A program made the position numbers and the translations under genes. A DNA stretch of 64,000 nucleotides, from NCBI RefSeq assembly GCF_051307055.1, contig NZ_CP149994.1, positions 4,154,001 through 4,218,000 on the forward strand, read 5' to 3'. This DNA is from Dryocola sp051307055 (GTDB lineage: Bacteria; Pseudomonadota; Gammaproteobacteria; Enterobacterales; Enterobacteriaceae). The notes beneath the pieces were generated by a model, which saw only the letters and a list, made by a program, of their open reading frames with translations, was not told where the DNA came from and made no database searches. This document shows positions 55,417 to 64,000 of the stretch, in pieces (position 1 is the stretch's first letter; every line of letters begins with the position of its first letter).

Positions 55417-56117
55417 ACGCGCTCAATCCAGCGCTCCAGCAAATCAGGCAGCATCAGCGCCAGCTCGTGCAGCAGCTGGGTTCCCTGTCCGTCGTGATAA
55501 TGCTGTGCGTCACGGCTGCTAAAGAGCAGCACGCCGAGATCGGCATCGTTGCCCATCAGCGACATCGCAACCGAGCCAATCGCTTTTGCCTGTGGCAGCA
55601 CTACCAGCAGTTCAGGCCCGTTAAGCGGCCCCAGATAATGCTGATTATCGCCCAGACGCTGAATGCGCAGCGGCTCGAACGCCTTGCGGCTGAGTCCCAG
55701 ATGGGTGAAATCAGAAGGGGCGCCAATACGCCAGCGGTCGACAAAAAGACGCACGTTCGCTCCCGCCAGCCCCATTTCACGCGCCCAGCGATGCAGGCGG
55801 TTGAGCATATCCTGCAGGCTGGTCGCAGAAGCGAGACGGCCCTGTAGTTTCAACAGCCGATAGAACAATCCTTCGTTGGCGCTCGCCTGCTCCATCAGCA
55901 GGGTCATGTTTTCCTCAAGGAAATTGATGTGGTGACGGCTGCGGGCCATATGCCACTCAACCAGCGATACGCTCCCGCGCACAGGATGCGGTACCTGCAT
56001 CTGTTCGACGTGTCGGGCGTTACGAATAAAGAAGTCGGGATGACGCAGCAGATACTCCGCCACCGCGTTATCATCGAGCTCCAGTACGGCTTCTTGCTGT
56101 TCCTCGGCGTTCTTCAT
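55413..56117 (-). CDS. yigA: DUF484 family protein YigA
   Basis: A 234-residue DUF484 protein with a GAF-like C-terminal part (VSMSLMGNDADLGVLLFSSRDAQHYHDGQGTQLLHELALML). The function is not known. The N-terminal NAVAEYLLRHPDFFIRN and the ENMTLLMEQASANEGLFYRLLKLQGRL helix are typical of the family. It overlaps dapF by 4 nt and xerC by 4 nt, so it is translated as part of the dapF-xerC operon. Confidence 0.93.
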   Translation of the reverse strand: MKNAEEQQEAVLELDDNAVAEYLLRHPDFFIRNARHVEQMQVPHPVRGSVSLVEWHMARSRHHINFLEENMTLLMEQASANEGLFYRLLKLQGRLASATSLQDMLNRLHRWAREMGLAGANVRLFVDRWRIGAPSDFTHLGLSRKAFEPLRIQRLGDNQHYLGPLNGPELLVVLPQAKAIGSVAMSLMGNDADLGVLLFSSRDAQHYHDGQGTQLLHELALMLPDLLERWIERV

Positions 56118-56938
56118 AGATGTATGAATCCATCATAGACATGGGCCGCCGGGCCAGTCATAAACAGCGGACTTCCCGGCCCTTTCCAGGCGATATCAAG
56201 GCGGCCGCCGGGCAGCTCTACGCGCACCTGCTCCGCCAGTAAACCTTGCTGAATGCCCACGGCCACGGCGCCACAGGCGCCGCTGCCACAGGCTTGTGTT
56301 TCGCCCGCGCCACGCTCAAACACGCGCAGGCGGATATGTTCGCGGGTAACGACCTGCATAAAGCCGATATTCGCCCGCTCCGGGAAGCGTTCATGGCTTT
56401 CCATGACCGGCCCCAGGGTTTCAACGGCGGCGGTGGCCACGTCGTCCACCTGAATCACGCAGTGCGGGTTTCCCATCGACACAACGCCACACATAATCGT
56501 CTGCTCGGCCGCGCGCATGATATAGGTCTTTTCCGCTTTGTTTGCGCGGAACGGCACTTCCGATGGCTCGAAGTTTGGCTCGCCCATGTTGACGCGCACC
56601 AGTTCATCGTCGGTAACGCTTAGCACCATACGGCCGTTGGCCGTGCTCACGCGAATGTCCCTTTTGTTGGTCAGCCCTTTCAGGCGCACAAAACGGGCAA
56701 AGCAGCGCGCGCCGTTGCCGCACTGCGACACTTCGCTGCCGTCAGCATTGAAGATACGGTAGTGGAAATCGAGATCGGGATCGTAGGGCGGCTCAACCAC
56801 CAGCAGCTGATCGAAGCCCACGCCGAGATGGCGATCCGATAAGCGACGGATAAGCTCGGGGGAGAAATAAACATTCTGTGTCACCGCGTCGACGACCATA
56901 AAGTCATTACCGAGGCCATGCATTTTAGAGAACTGCAT
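56114..56938 (-). CDS. dapF: Diaminopimelate epimerase
   Basis: Interconverts LL- and meso-diaminopimelate for lysine and peptidoglycan synthesis without a cofactor. MQFSKMHGLGNDFMVVD (ATG 56938) gives 274 residues as in E. coli; a 4-codon longer start is unsupported. The two catalytic cysteines are in SQCGNGARC near 73 and QACGSGAC near 217, in the two symmetric halves. It lies 38 nt after lptM. Confidence 0.97.
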   Translation of the reverse strand: MQFSKMHGLGNDFMVVDAVTQNVYFSPELIRRLSDRHLGVGFDQLLVVEPPYDPDLDFHYRIFNADGSEVSQCGNGARCFARFVRLKGLTNKRDIRVSTANGRMVLSVTDDELVRVNMGEPNFEPSEVPFRANKAEKTYIMRAAEQTIMCGVVSMGNPHCVIQVDDVATAAVETLGPVMESHERFPERANIGFMQVVTREHIRLRVFERGAGETQACGSGACGAVAVGIQQGLLAEQVRVELPGGRLDIAWKGPGSPLFMTGPAAHVYDGFIHL

Positions 56939-56976
56939 TTTCTGCTCCATTTCCGCGGTTACTTATCTCTTATTGG

Positions 56977-57186
56977 CTAATAAATCACCTGAGTCGGTGC
57001 ATCATCCGTGCCGCGGTTATTGCGATCCGGCGTTGTTGATTGTATCTGCGGTTGAGGCGCGACGCTCTGCGTTGCCGGTTTGGTTTTACCGTCAGCGGGT
57101 GGAAAATAGAGAGGCCCTTTCAGGCCGCAACCTGTCAGACTAAATAGCACCATTGCCAACGCCAGCGGGCAGAAAATTTTCTTCAT
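56977..57186 (-). CDS. lptM: LPS translocon maturation lipoprotein LptM (YifL)
   Basis: A 69-residue lipoprotein with signal peptide MKKIFCPLALAMVLFSLTGC; the lipobox LTGC puts the acylated Cys at 20. The mature part begins CGLKGPLYFPP, the conserved LptM segment, followed by a low-complexity tail. The E. coli protein (formerly YifL) assists disulfide maturation of the LptD-LptE translocon. It is the first gene of the dapF operon and divergent from cyaY. Confidence 0.93.
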   Translation of the reverse strand: MKKIFCPLALAMVLFSLTGCGLKGPLYFPPADGKTKPATQSVAPQPQIQSTTPDRNNRGTDDAPTQVIY

Positions 57187-57314
57187 TATTGAGTTGCCTG
57201 TGATTCAACATTCTGTTGTCTATCATCGCAGGTGAACCCCGAAAAGCAATACTCTTTTCTATTCACTCTGGTTGCTTTTATACTGCCGTGAAAACGACTA
57301 ACCGGGAAGAAGAG

Positions 57315-57635
57315 ATGAACGACAGCGAATTTCATCGCATATGCGATGGCCTGTGGATGACGATTGAAGAGCGTCTGGATAGCTGGGACGGCGACACGGA
57401 TATCGATTGTGAGATCAACGGCGGCGTGCTGACGCTGAGTTTTGAAAACGGCAGCAAAATTATTATCAACCGCCAGGAGCCGTTACATCAGGTGTGGCTG
57501 GCGACCAAAAGCGGCGGTTATCATTTTAACCTGCAAGGGGATGCGTGGATTTGCGATCGTAGCGGCGCTGAATTCTGGACGCTGCTCGAAACGGCCTGCA
57601 CACAGCAAGCGGGGGAGCCGGTAAGCTTTAGCTAG
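57315..57635 (+). CDS. cyaY: Iron-sulfur cluster assembly protein CyaY (frataxin)
   Basis: Bacterial frataxin, an iron-binding regulator of the IscS-IscU assembly machine. MNDSEFHRICDGLWMTIEERL (ATG 57315) follows AAGAAGAG and gives 106 residues as in E. coli; the 33-codon upstream open frame is unsupported. The acidic first helix (EERLDSWDGDTDIDCE) and the sheet segment GSKIIINRQEPLHQVWLAT are typical. Its TAG stop abuts the cyaA stop codon with no gap. Confidence 0.96.
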   Translation: MNDSEFHRICDGLWMTIEERLDSWDGDTDIDCEINGGVLTLSFENGSKIIINRQEPLHQVWLATKSGGYHFNLQGDAWICDRSGAEFWTLLETACTQQAGEPVSFS

Positions 57636-60182
57636 CTACTGGTACTGTTGCAGCAGCGGCGCTGCGTTATCGTCATGATTCGCCGACGCGGCGGGAAGAA
57701 TAGTCTGGGTGCGGAACGGAATAACCTGCATGCGCCCGTCTACCTTCACAATCTGGTAGAACTGCGGCAGGTTGAAGTTGATGAAGCTTGAGCCGTAGGT
57801 GAAACGGTCATGTGAGGACGAATAGAAGCGGCTGACATCGCGCACCAGCTCTTCTTTGCTTCCCTCGCAGTGGTGATAGACCTCTGCCCGGTTGCTCTCA
57901 TCAAGAATATAGATGTTAAAGCCCTGCTCTTCGCGGGTCTCTTCGAAGAAGAACTGAATGATCCCTTCGCTGGCGAAGCCGTCCACTACCGGCGGCAGCT
58001 GCACCTGGTTTGTTTCCACCTGCACGGACAGGCCATGCAATTTGTTATGGGAAATCGCCCCATAGAACTCTACCGCATTTTCCAGCTTCTGCACCGACAC
58101 GCTCAGACGTTCGAAGAACAGACCCCAGGTCTGTCCGGAAACGCGCAGCGCTTTGAAACGCCCCGGCTCCTGGCGGGTGCTGGATAAGCGGAACTCAATG
58201 CATTCGGAAACCAGCTGCTGCACGCGGGTGCGGATCAGGCCGCGCAAATGCTGGCTGTAGCAGAAGACTTCCACGCTATCCGGCGGCGCGGCATCCTGAT
58301 GCATTTTGCCGAGGATGGTTTTCAGCGCTTCGATCATCGCCTGCTCACCGTTGAAGTGCAGCGTACGCACTTCGTTCCACGAGTTGCGATAAAGCAGGTC
58401 GACGCTGCCGACCAGACACTGCTGCTGCTGCCCGAAGCTGAATACGTCAAGCTTGCGGAAATCGAAATGCACCACCTGATTGCGGAACGCCGCCGTCGGG
58501 TCATATTCCAGGTTGACGATAATCGCCAGATGGCGAATTTCACACGGGCTGTAGAGCGCTTTTGGCGTTGGCGCCGGCAGACGCAGCGGGAAGTGATGGG
58601 AAACATCTGCCACCATTTCCTGCAGCTTAGGCAGGTCGCAAATACCGTTGCCCTTAATAAACAGGCGGGTGCGCGAGGTCAGCAGGCCGTTAAAGTAGGC
58701 CCACGCCACCAGCTTATTAAGATAACGGTTATATTCCAGCGGTTGATGGCTGACGATGGAATCCATATTTGGCGCGCGGTTGTAAAGATACCAACCAGAA
58801 CGGTTGGCGCGGCCCGGCGGCACATGGATAAAGGTAAGGTTCGACTCGGATAGGTCCGGCGAAATCTGGGGGTTCACCAGGGTGACCTTACCCGGCAGCG
58901 CTTCGAAGGCGGCATACAGCTTACGGGTCAGCACGCCGATATCCTGCGGGCTGGCGCTGACGCTGAGGTTGTTGCGGCGCGCAAAGCGGATCAGGTTGCG
59001 GTAGCTTTGCATCATCGCATCCAGCAATTCGTTGTGCGCATCGCGCACCTGGTCAATCTTCCAGTTAGCGCGGTTATCCAGCATCGCCAGACGCTCTTCT
59101 TCCCAGCCCCACTCTTTGACCAGCTGGCTTAATACTTCACGGCGCCAGCCGACGCAGGCCCGCTCGCGTGAGAGTTTTTCACACACTTTCAGATAGAAGC
59201 AGCGGCGAACCAGATCCAGACGCGCGGTATCTTCAATTTGTGTCAGATAATGGGTTACGCGCTCCAGCATCATGCAGTAGGGATCGAGCCCGAAAGAGAC
59301 TATCTCGCCGTCATGCAGCCGCTGTTTAATATCTTTCGCCAGCAGGCGCGCGTTCGGGTATTCCCAGGAATAGGCTTCCAGCAGCAGCGTTTTCAGCACG
59401 GCTTTATAGGGGGAGTCGATACTTTTATAGAGCTGCCAGAGGCTCGCGCCGAAGTACTCTTCGGCAGAGAGCGAACTCAATCCGCCGAGATCGAGCCATT
59501 CGTTCGGCGTCAGCACGCCCTGCGAATAGAGGGACATGACGTAATCGTCGTAGTTCTCTTCTTCATCGCCCGGCACCATATTCCACAGAATACGCTTGCC
59601 CGCGAGGCGCACGGCGGTGCGGTAAAATTCGTCCAGCAGCAGGATATGTTGGGTTGAGCCGCAGTCCTCGCCGCCGAGGCTGCCGCTTTCGTTATGACGG
59701 AAACGGTTCTCATCGATCAGGAAGAAACTGACCTCTACGCCCAGCGACGCAGCCCAGCTTTCCAGCAGGCTGCATTTACGCTGCAGCAGCTGGCGCTCGT
59801 CGTTGTCGAGCCACGCCTGGTGACAAACCCAGATATCCAGATCTGAAGAGCAGCTTTGGCCGACGGAGGAGGTGCTGCCCATTGAATAGAGCGCGGTTAT
59901 CGGCAGCTCGCCGGGTGCGGTTTCCTGCGGCGGCATGCCGCGCATCATTTCCAGCTCGTTCAGGTAATGGCGTTGGGTTTCATCAGGCGTGTAAATGCAG
60001 ATGCCATGGGGAACGTTACCGTCGAGGTAACCCGGCATCAGCGGGTGATGATAATGTAACAATGTTGGCAGAAGACTGTAGACCTGCTGGAAAGCAGGGC
60101 CCATCGCAGCAAGCGCGCGATCTACACGCAGTTGGTTGATGGCATCCAGTCTCTGTTTAAGAGTCTCAATATAGAGGTACAA
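57636..60182 (-). CDS. cyaA: Class I adenylate cyclase
   Basis: Makes cAMP from ATP; activated by phosphorylated enzyme IIA-Glc. The 848 residues equal E. coli. The N-terminal catalytic domain contains GSTSSVGQSCSSDLDIWVC near 110 and the acidic segment downstream; the C-terminal half is regulatory and ends PLLQQYQ. The start codon is TTG (60180-60182), the weak initiator also used in E. coli, with MYLYIETLKQRLDAINQLR following. A CRP-type site upstream suggests autoregulation. It is divergent from hemC. Confidence 0.97.
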   Translation of the reverse strand: MYLYIETLKQRLDAINQLRVDRALAAMGPAFQQVYSLLPTLLHYHHPLMPGYLDGNVPHGICIYTPDETQRHYLNELEMMRGMPPQETAPGELPITALYSMGSTSSVGQSCSSDLDIWVCHQAWLDNDERQLLQRKCSLLESWAASLGVEVSFFLIDENRFRHNESGSLGGEDCGSTQHILLLDEFYRTAVRLAGKRILWNMVPGDEEENYDDYVMSLYSQGVLTPNEWLDLGGLSSLSAEEYFGASLWQLYKSIDSPYKAVLKTLLLEAYSWEYPNARLLAKDIKQRLHDGEIVSFGLDPYCMMLERVTHYLTQIEDTARLDLVRRCFYLKVCEKLSRERACVGWRREVLSQLVKEWGWEEERLAMLDNRANWKIDQVRDAHNELLDAMMQSYRNLIRFARRNNLSVSASPQDIGVLTRKLYAAFEALPGKVTLVNPQISPDLSESNLTFIHVPPGRANRSGWYLYNRAPNMDSIVSHQPLEYNRYLNKLVAWAYFNGLLTSRTRLFIKGNGICDLPKLQEMVADVSHHFPLRLPAPTPKALYSPCEIRHLAIIVNLEYDPTAAFRNQVVHFDFRKLDVFSFGQQQQCLVGSVDLLYRNSWNEVRTLHFNGEQAMIEALKTILGKMHQDAAPPDSVEVFCYSQHLRGLIRTRVQQLVSECIEFRLSSTRQEPGRFKALRVSGQTWGLFFERLSVSVQKLENAVEFYGAISHNKLHGLSVQVETNQVQLPPVVDGFASEGIIQFFFEETREEQGFNIYILDESNRAEVYHHCEGSKEELVRDVSRFYSSSHDRFTYGSSFINFNLPQFYQIVKVDGRMQVIPFRTQTILPAASANHDDNAAPLLQQYQ

Positions 60183-60274
60183 GACATATCGCCTGATGGT
60201 TTCAGTATTTCGAAAAAACCCGTTTCCTGATTGCTGCCTTTATGATTATAAACGAACGGGCAGACAGCTGCTGG

Positions 60275-60296
60275 AAACGTGATCAATTTAACACCT
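60275..60296 (-). promoter_or_regulatory. CRP site of the cyaA promoter
   Basis: Minus-strand GTGTTAAATTGATCAC is, as I recall, the same core as the CRP site over E. coli cyaA P2, through which cAMP-CRP represses its own synthesis. It lies about 93 nt upstream of the TTG start. Confidence 0.8.
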
Positions 60297-60467
60297 TGCT
60301 GGTTGACCGTAAAGAAAGTTGCGCTACGCACAACGTTCGCCACCAGTAAGCCGTTTTATATTCCATAATACGAGACAAGTCCCTCTTTGCCGCAAAAACC
60401 GTTGAAACTGACAGCCTTCCTTGAAGAGTGGTAGGATGGGAGGCAGACGACAATTACGGTAACAAGC

Positions 60468-61409
60468 ATGTTAGACAAAGTATTAAGAATTGCCACTCGC
60501 CAAAGTCCATTAGCGCTTTGGCAAGCACAATATGTTAAACAGCGCCTGCTGGCCTGCTGGCCTCAGCTCACCGTTGAGCTGGTGCCAATGGTCACGCGCG
60601 GCGATGTCATCCTCGATACTCCCCTGGCGAAAGTGGGCGGGAAAGGGCTGTTTGTCAAAGAATTAGAGCTGGCTTTGCTTGAGAGCCGTGCTGATATCGC
60701 CGTGCATTCGATGAAAGATGTGCCGGTCGAATTTCCGCAAGGGCTGGGCCTGGTGACCATCTGCGAGCGCGACGATCCGCGCGACGCCTTCGTCTCTAAT
60801 CAGTATGCAAGCCTTGACGATTTACCTGCGGGCAGCGTCGTTGGCACCTCCAGCCTGCGTCGCCAGTGCCAGCTAGCTGAACGCCGCCCGGACCTGGTTA
60901 TCCGCTCGCTGCGTGGCAACGTAGGCACGCGTCTGGGCAAGCTCGATAACGGCGAGTACGATGCGATCATTCTTGCCGTGGCGGGACTCAATCGCCTTGA
61001 GCTACAGTCCCGGATTCGCTGTGCGCTGCCAGCAGAAGTTTCGCTTCCGGCGGTAGGCCAGGGCGCGGTGGGCATCGAATGCCGAACTGATGACGAACGC
61101 ACCCGCGAGTTACTCGCGCCGCTCAACCATGATGAAACGGCAATTCGCGTGCGTGCGGAGCGTGCCATGAATATGCGTCTTGAAGGCGGCTGCCAGGTGC
61201 CGATCGGAAGCTATGCAGAGCTGAAAAACGGCGAATTATGGCTAAGAGCGCTGGTCGGCGCGCCGGACGGCTCCTTTATGGTGCGCGGCGAACGCCGTGG
61301 AAAACCTGAAGATGCGGAAACCATGGGCATTTCACTGGCCGAAGAGCTGCTCGATAACGGCGCGCGCGAGGTGTTAGCCGCAGTTTATGCTGGGGACGCC
61401 CCCGCATGA
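60468..61409 (+). CDS. hemC: Porphobilinogen deaminase (hydroxymethylbilane synthase)
   Basis: Polymerises four porphobilinogens to hydroxymethylbilane on a covalent dipyrromethane cofactor. It has 313 residues as in E. coli. The cofactor-attaching Cys is in RLEGGCQVPIG near 242 and the catalytic Asp in VHSMKDVP near 84. It is the first gene of hemCDXY, divergent from cyaA; the 285-nt gap holds the promoters of both. Confidence 0.97.
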   Translation: MLDKVLRIATRQSPLALWQAQYVKQRLLACWPQLTVELVPMVTRGDVILDTPLAKVGGKGLFVKELELALLESRADIAVHSMKDVPVEFPQGLGLVTICERDDPRDAFVSNQYASLDDLPAGSVVGTSSLRRQCQLAERRPDLVIRSLRGNVGTRLGKLDNGEYDAIILAVAGLNRLELQSRIRCALPAEVSLPAVGQGAVGIECRTDDERTRELLAPLNHDETAIRVRAERAMNMRLEGGCQVPIGSYAELKNGELWLRALVGAPDGSFMVRGERRGKPEDAETMGISLAEELLDNGAREVLAAVYAGDAPA

Positions 61410-62146
61410 CGATCCTTGTCACCCGCCCCTCTCCCGCCGGGGATGAGTTAGTGAGCCGTCTGCGCGCACTCGGGCAGGTGGCGTACAGTTTCCCTCTTAT
61501 CGAATTCTCCCGCGGCAGGCAGTTAGAGCAACTGCCGGGGCAGCTTGCCGATCTCCGCGCTGAGGATCTGGTTTTCATCTTATCTCAGCACGTTGTGCAG
61601 TATGCGAATCCGCTCCTGAATAAAAACGGCATCGGCTGGCCGCAGAAACTGAGCTGGTTCGCCATCGGGCGTACAACCGCCCTGGCATTTCATACGGTAA
61701 GCCATTTGCCAGTGCGCTATCCGTTAGACCGGGAAACCAGCGAAGTCTTGCTACAATTACCTGAATTACAGAATATCGCCGGTAAGCGTGCGCTGATCCT
61801 GCGTGGCAACGGCGGGCGCGAGTTGTTAGGTGAAACCCTGGCAGCCCGCGGCGCTAAAGTTGAATTTTGCGAATGTTATCAACGCAATGCCAGGATTTAT
61901 GACGGAACAGAAGAGGCTTTTCGCTGGCGCGAACGTGGCATTACCACCCTCGTGGTGACCAGCGGTGAAATGCTGCAACAGCTTTATACGCTGATTCCGC
62001 AGTGGTATCGCAACAACTGGCTGCTCCACTGCCAACTGGTTGTTGTCAGTGAGCGTCTGGCGATCCTTGCCCGGGATTTGGGCTGGCAGGATATTCGCAT
62101 CGCCGATAACGCCGACAATGACGCGCTGCTCCGCGCGTTACAATAA
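61406..62146 (+). CDS. hemD: Uroporphyrinogen-III synthase
   Basis: Closes hydroxymethylbilane with inversion of ring D to uroporphyrinogen III. The 246 residues are typical in length, and as usual the family is poorly conserved, with recognisable segments TILVTRPSPAGDELV, RGNGGRELL and TTLVVTSGEML. It overlaps hemC by 4 nt. Confidence 0.95.
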   Translation: MTILVTRPSPAGDELVSRLRALGQVAYSFPLIEFSRGRQLEQLPGQLADLRAEDLVFILSQHVVQYANPLLNKNGIGWPQKLSWFAIGRTTALAFHTVSHLPVRYPLDRETSEVLLQLPELQNIAGKRALILRGNGGRELLGETLAARGAKVEFCECYQRNARIYDGTEEAFRWRERGITTLVVTSGEMLQQLYTLIPQWYRNNWLLHCQLVVVSERLAILARDLGWQDIRIADNADNDALLRALQ

Positions 62147-62169
62147 ACCTAACAATATGGGAAGCCACA

Positions 62170-63351
62170 ATGACGGAACAAAATACTTCCTCCGCCATGG
62201 TTGAAGAGACCAAACCCGCGGCGGAAAGCACACCGCTACCGGAACAACCCCCACAGAAGAATCGTAGCGGCGTGGCGGGGATTGCTTTGGGTGCCATCGC
62301 CATCGCTATCGCCCTGGCGTTAGGTGTCGGGCTCTACAGCTATGGCAAGCATCAAACCTCGGCGCAAACTGCCACCAATGATGCGCTGACTACCCAGCTT
62401 GCCGCGCTGCAAAAACAGCAGGATCAGCAGAAAGCTGAGCTGGAAAAGACCATCAAACAGCAGGCAACGGCGCTTGATGAAGCCAACCGCCAGCAGGCAA
62501 ACCTGGCACGTCAGTTAGATGAAGTGCAGCAAAAAGTGGCCACCATTTCGGGTAGCGATGCCAAAACCTGGCTGCTTGCCCAGGCCGATTTCCTGGTAAA
62601 ATTAGCCGGGCGTAAGCTCTGGAGCGATCGGGATGTCACTACCGCCGCCGCGCTGTTAAAAAGCGCTGACGCAAGCCTTGCGGACATGAATGACCCAAGC
62701 TTGCTTACCGCTCGTCGCGCCTTAACCGACGATATCAGTTCGCTTTCATCGGTCAGCCAGGTGGATTACGACGGCATCGTGCTGAAGCTAAACCAGCTTG
62801 CCAATCAGGTTGATAACCTTCGCCTTGCGGATAACGACAGCGACGATACGCCGATGGATTCCGACGGCAGCGAACTCTCCAGCACCATGACCGAATGGCG
62901 TCAGAATCTGGTGAAAAGCTGGCACAACTTTATGGATAGTTTTATTACTATCCGCCGCCGCGATGAAACGGCGGTGCCGCTGCTGGCGCCTAATCAGGAT
63001 ATCTATCTGCGTGAGAATATTCGCTCGCGGCTGTTAATTGCCGCTCAGGCCGTGCCTCGCCATCAGGATGAGACTTACAAGCAGTCGCTTGAAAATGTGT
63101 CGACATGGGTGCGTGCTTATTACGACACCGACGATGCCACCACGAAAGCGTTCCTGGATGAACTGGACGCGCTGGGCCAGCAAAGCATCAATATGGATAT
63201 CCCGCAAACGCTGCAAAGCCAGCCGCTGCTGGAAAAACTGATGCAGACCCGCGTCCGCAATTTACTTGCTCAGCCAGCCGCTGCCTCTGCCGGCGCCGCG
63301 CCTGCCGAAGCCACGCCTGAACAGGCGCCTGCAGCAAGTCAGGGAGAATAA
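62170..63351 (+). CDS. hemX: Uroporphyrinogen-III C-methyltransferase-like membrane protein HemX
   Basis: Inner membrane protein of the hemCDXY operon; although long annotated as a methyltransferase, I see no SAM-binding motif and the role is unclear. The 393 residues begin with a cytoplasmic segment rich in Pro/Glu, then a transmembrane helix (GVAGIALGAIAIAIALALGVGLY, about 34-56), a coiled coil rich in Gln/Lys (about 70-125), a periplasmic helical domain, and an Ala/Pro-rich tail. It lies 23 nt after hemD. Confidence 0.94.
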   Translation: MTEQNTSSAMVEETKPAAESTPLPEQPPQKNRSGVAGIALGAIAIAIALALGVGLYSYGKHQTSAQTATNDALTTQLAALQKQQDQQKAELEKTIKQQATALDEANRQQANLARQLDEVQQKVATISGSDAKTWLLAQADFLVKLAGRKLWSDRDVTTAAALLKSADASLADMNDPSLLTARRALTDDISSLSSVSQVDYDGIVLKLNQLANQVDNLRLADNDSDDTPMDSDGSELSSTMTEWRQNLVKSWHNFMDSFITIRRRDETAVPLLAPNQDIYLRENIRSRLLIAAQAVPRHQDETYKQSLENVSTWVRAYYDTDDATTKAFLDELDALGQQSINMDIPQTLQSQPLLEKLMQTRVRNLLAQPAAASAGAAPAEATPEQAPAASQGE

Positions 63352-63353
63352 GC

Positions 63354-64000
63354 ATGATTAAAGTCTTATTGCTTTTTCTGCTGCTGATCGCCGGGATCGT
63401 TCTTGGACCGATGCTTGCCGGTCATCAGGGCTATGTCCTGATTCAGACCGATAACTACAACGTGGAAACCAGCGTTACAGGACTTGCGATCGTTCTGATC
63501 CTGACCATGATCGTGTTGTTCGCTGTCGAATGGATACTGCGCCGTATTTTCCGCACCGGCGCACGCACCCGTGGTTGGTTCGTGGGACGTAAAAGCAGCC
63601 GCGCACGTAAGCAAACTAAAGCTGCATTGCTGAAGCTGGCCGAGGGGGATTATCAGCAGGTTGAGAAGCTGATGGCGAAAAATGCCGATCACGCCGAACA
63701 GCCCGTAGTTAACTACCTGCTGGCAGCCGAAGCGGCGCAGCAGCGCGGCGATGAAATCCGCGCCAATCAGCATCTGGAGCGGGCAGCGGAGCTGGCGGAC
63801 AACGATCAGTTACCGGTAGAAATCACCCGCGTTCGTCTGCAGCTCGCCAGAAATGAGAATCACGCGGCCCGCCATGGCATAGATAAGCTGCTGGAAATCG
63901 CGCCTCGCCACCCGGAAGTGCTGCGTCTTGCAGAACAAGCGTATGTGCGGACCGGCGCGTGGAGTTCCTTGCTGGATATCCTTCCTGCTATGGATAAAGT
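63354..64000 (+). CDS. hemY: HemY, haem biosynthesis-associated TPR protein (5' part, cut by window edge)
   Basis: The last gene of hemCDXY. From ATG 63354 the frame runs open to the window end (215 codons of a usual length near 400). Two N-terminal membrane helices (VLLLFLLLIAGIVLGPML and TGLAIVLILTMIVLFAVEWIL) are followed by TPR-like helices (AAEAAQQRGDEIRANQHLERAAEL). The function is not well defined in proteobacteria, and it is unrelated to the Bacillus HemY oxidase. It starts 2 nt after the hemX stop. Confidence 0.96.
   Translation, partial: MIKVLLLFLLLIAGIVLGPMLAGHQGYVLIQTDNYNVETSVTGLAIVLILTMIVLFAVEWILRRIFRTGARTRGWFVGRKSSRARKQTKAALLKLAEGDYQQVEKLMAKNADHAEQPVVNYLLAAEAAQQRGDEIRANQHLERAAELADNDQLPVEITRVRLQLARNENHAARHGIDKLLEIAPRHPEVLRLAEQAYVRTGAWSSLLDILPAMDK

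Overview
This window is chromosomal core DNA from a member of the Enterobacteriaceae (Enterobacterales). The proteins match the lengths, order and motifs of Escherichia coli K-12 genes almost one for one, and the 16S, 23S and 5S rRNAs and the tRNAs are of enteric type. I cannot name the genus from sequence reading alone. I see no phage, transposon, CRISPR array, defence island or other accessory cassette. The departures from the E. coli map are small: a rearranged rRNA junction, a metal-binding hemB beside tatD, an ERIC element, REP-type palindromes, and the absence of yigE, yigF and yigG around corA and rarD.

Left part (1-11212), mostly minus strand. This is the transcription/translation supercluster read right to left: four tRNA genes (Thr-TGT, Tyr-GTA, Gly-TCC, Thr-GGT), the EF-Tu gene, secE-nusG, rplK-rplA, rplJ-rplL and the first 621 codons of rpoB. 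The known control elements are visible: the rplK promoter and L1 target, the L10 leader, and the rplL-rpoB attenuator. coaA (plus) converges on murB-birA (minus), sharing one terminator.

Middle (11305-16900). A complete minus-strand rRNA operon runs 16S, tRNA-Ile(GAT), tRNA-Ala(TGC), 23S, 5S, with P1 and P2 promoters, boxA and a terminator. Its upstream neighbour (hemG) is that of E. coli rrnA and its downstream neighbour (murB) is that of E. coli rrnB. The locus therefore looks like a hybrid of two rRNA loci, or an assembly join across a 5-kb repeat.

Right part (16953-64000) follows the E. coli 86-minute region: pepQ-yigZ-trkH-hemG; fadBA for fatty acid beta-oxidation under a perfect FadR site; fre; ubiD; rfaH; the ubiE-ubiJ-ubiB-tatABCD-hemB run (ubiquinone synthesis, Tat export, haem synthesis); rmuC; udp with two CRP sites; dlhH; the divergent metE/metR pair; the transporter gene yigM; yigL-pldB; rhtB and rhtC; recQ; pldA; yigI; rarD; corA with a small leader ORF; uvrD with a LexA box; lptM-dapF-yigA-xerC-yigB; cyaY; cyaA; and hemCDXY, with hemY cut by the window end.

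Genes that work together: hemB, hemC, hemD and hemG lie in the tetrapyrrole pathway; ubiE, ubiJ, ubiB and ubiD in ubiquinone synthesis; uvrD, recQ, xerC and rmuC in DNA maintenance; metE and metR in methionine synthesis. I found no convincing new multi-gene system. The observations most worth checking are the rrn junction, the ERIC element in the metE leader, the tRNA-Tyr-derived repeat in the tRNA spacer, and the TTG-initiated corA leader peptide.
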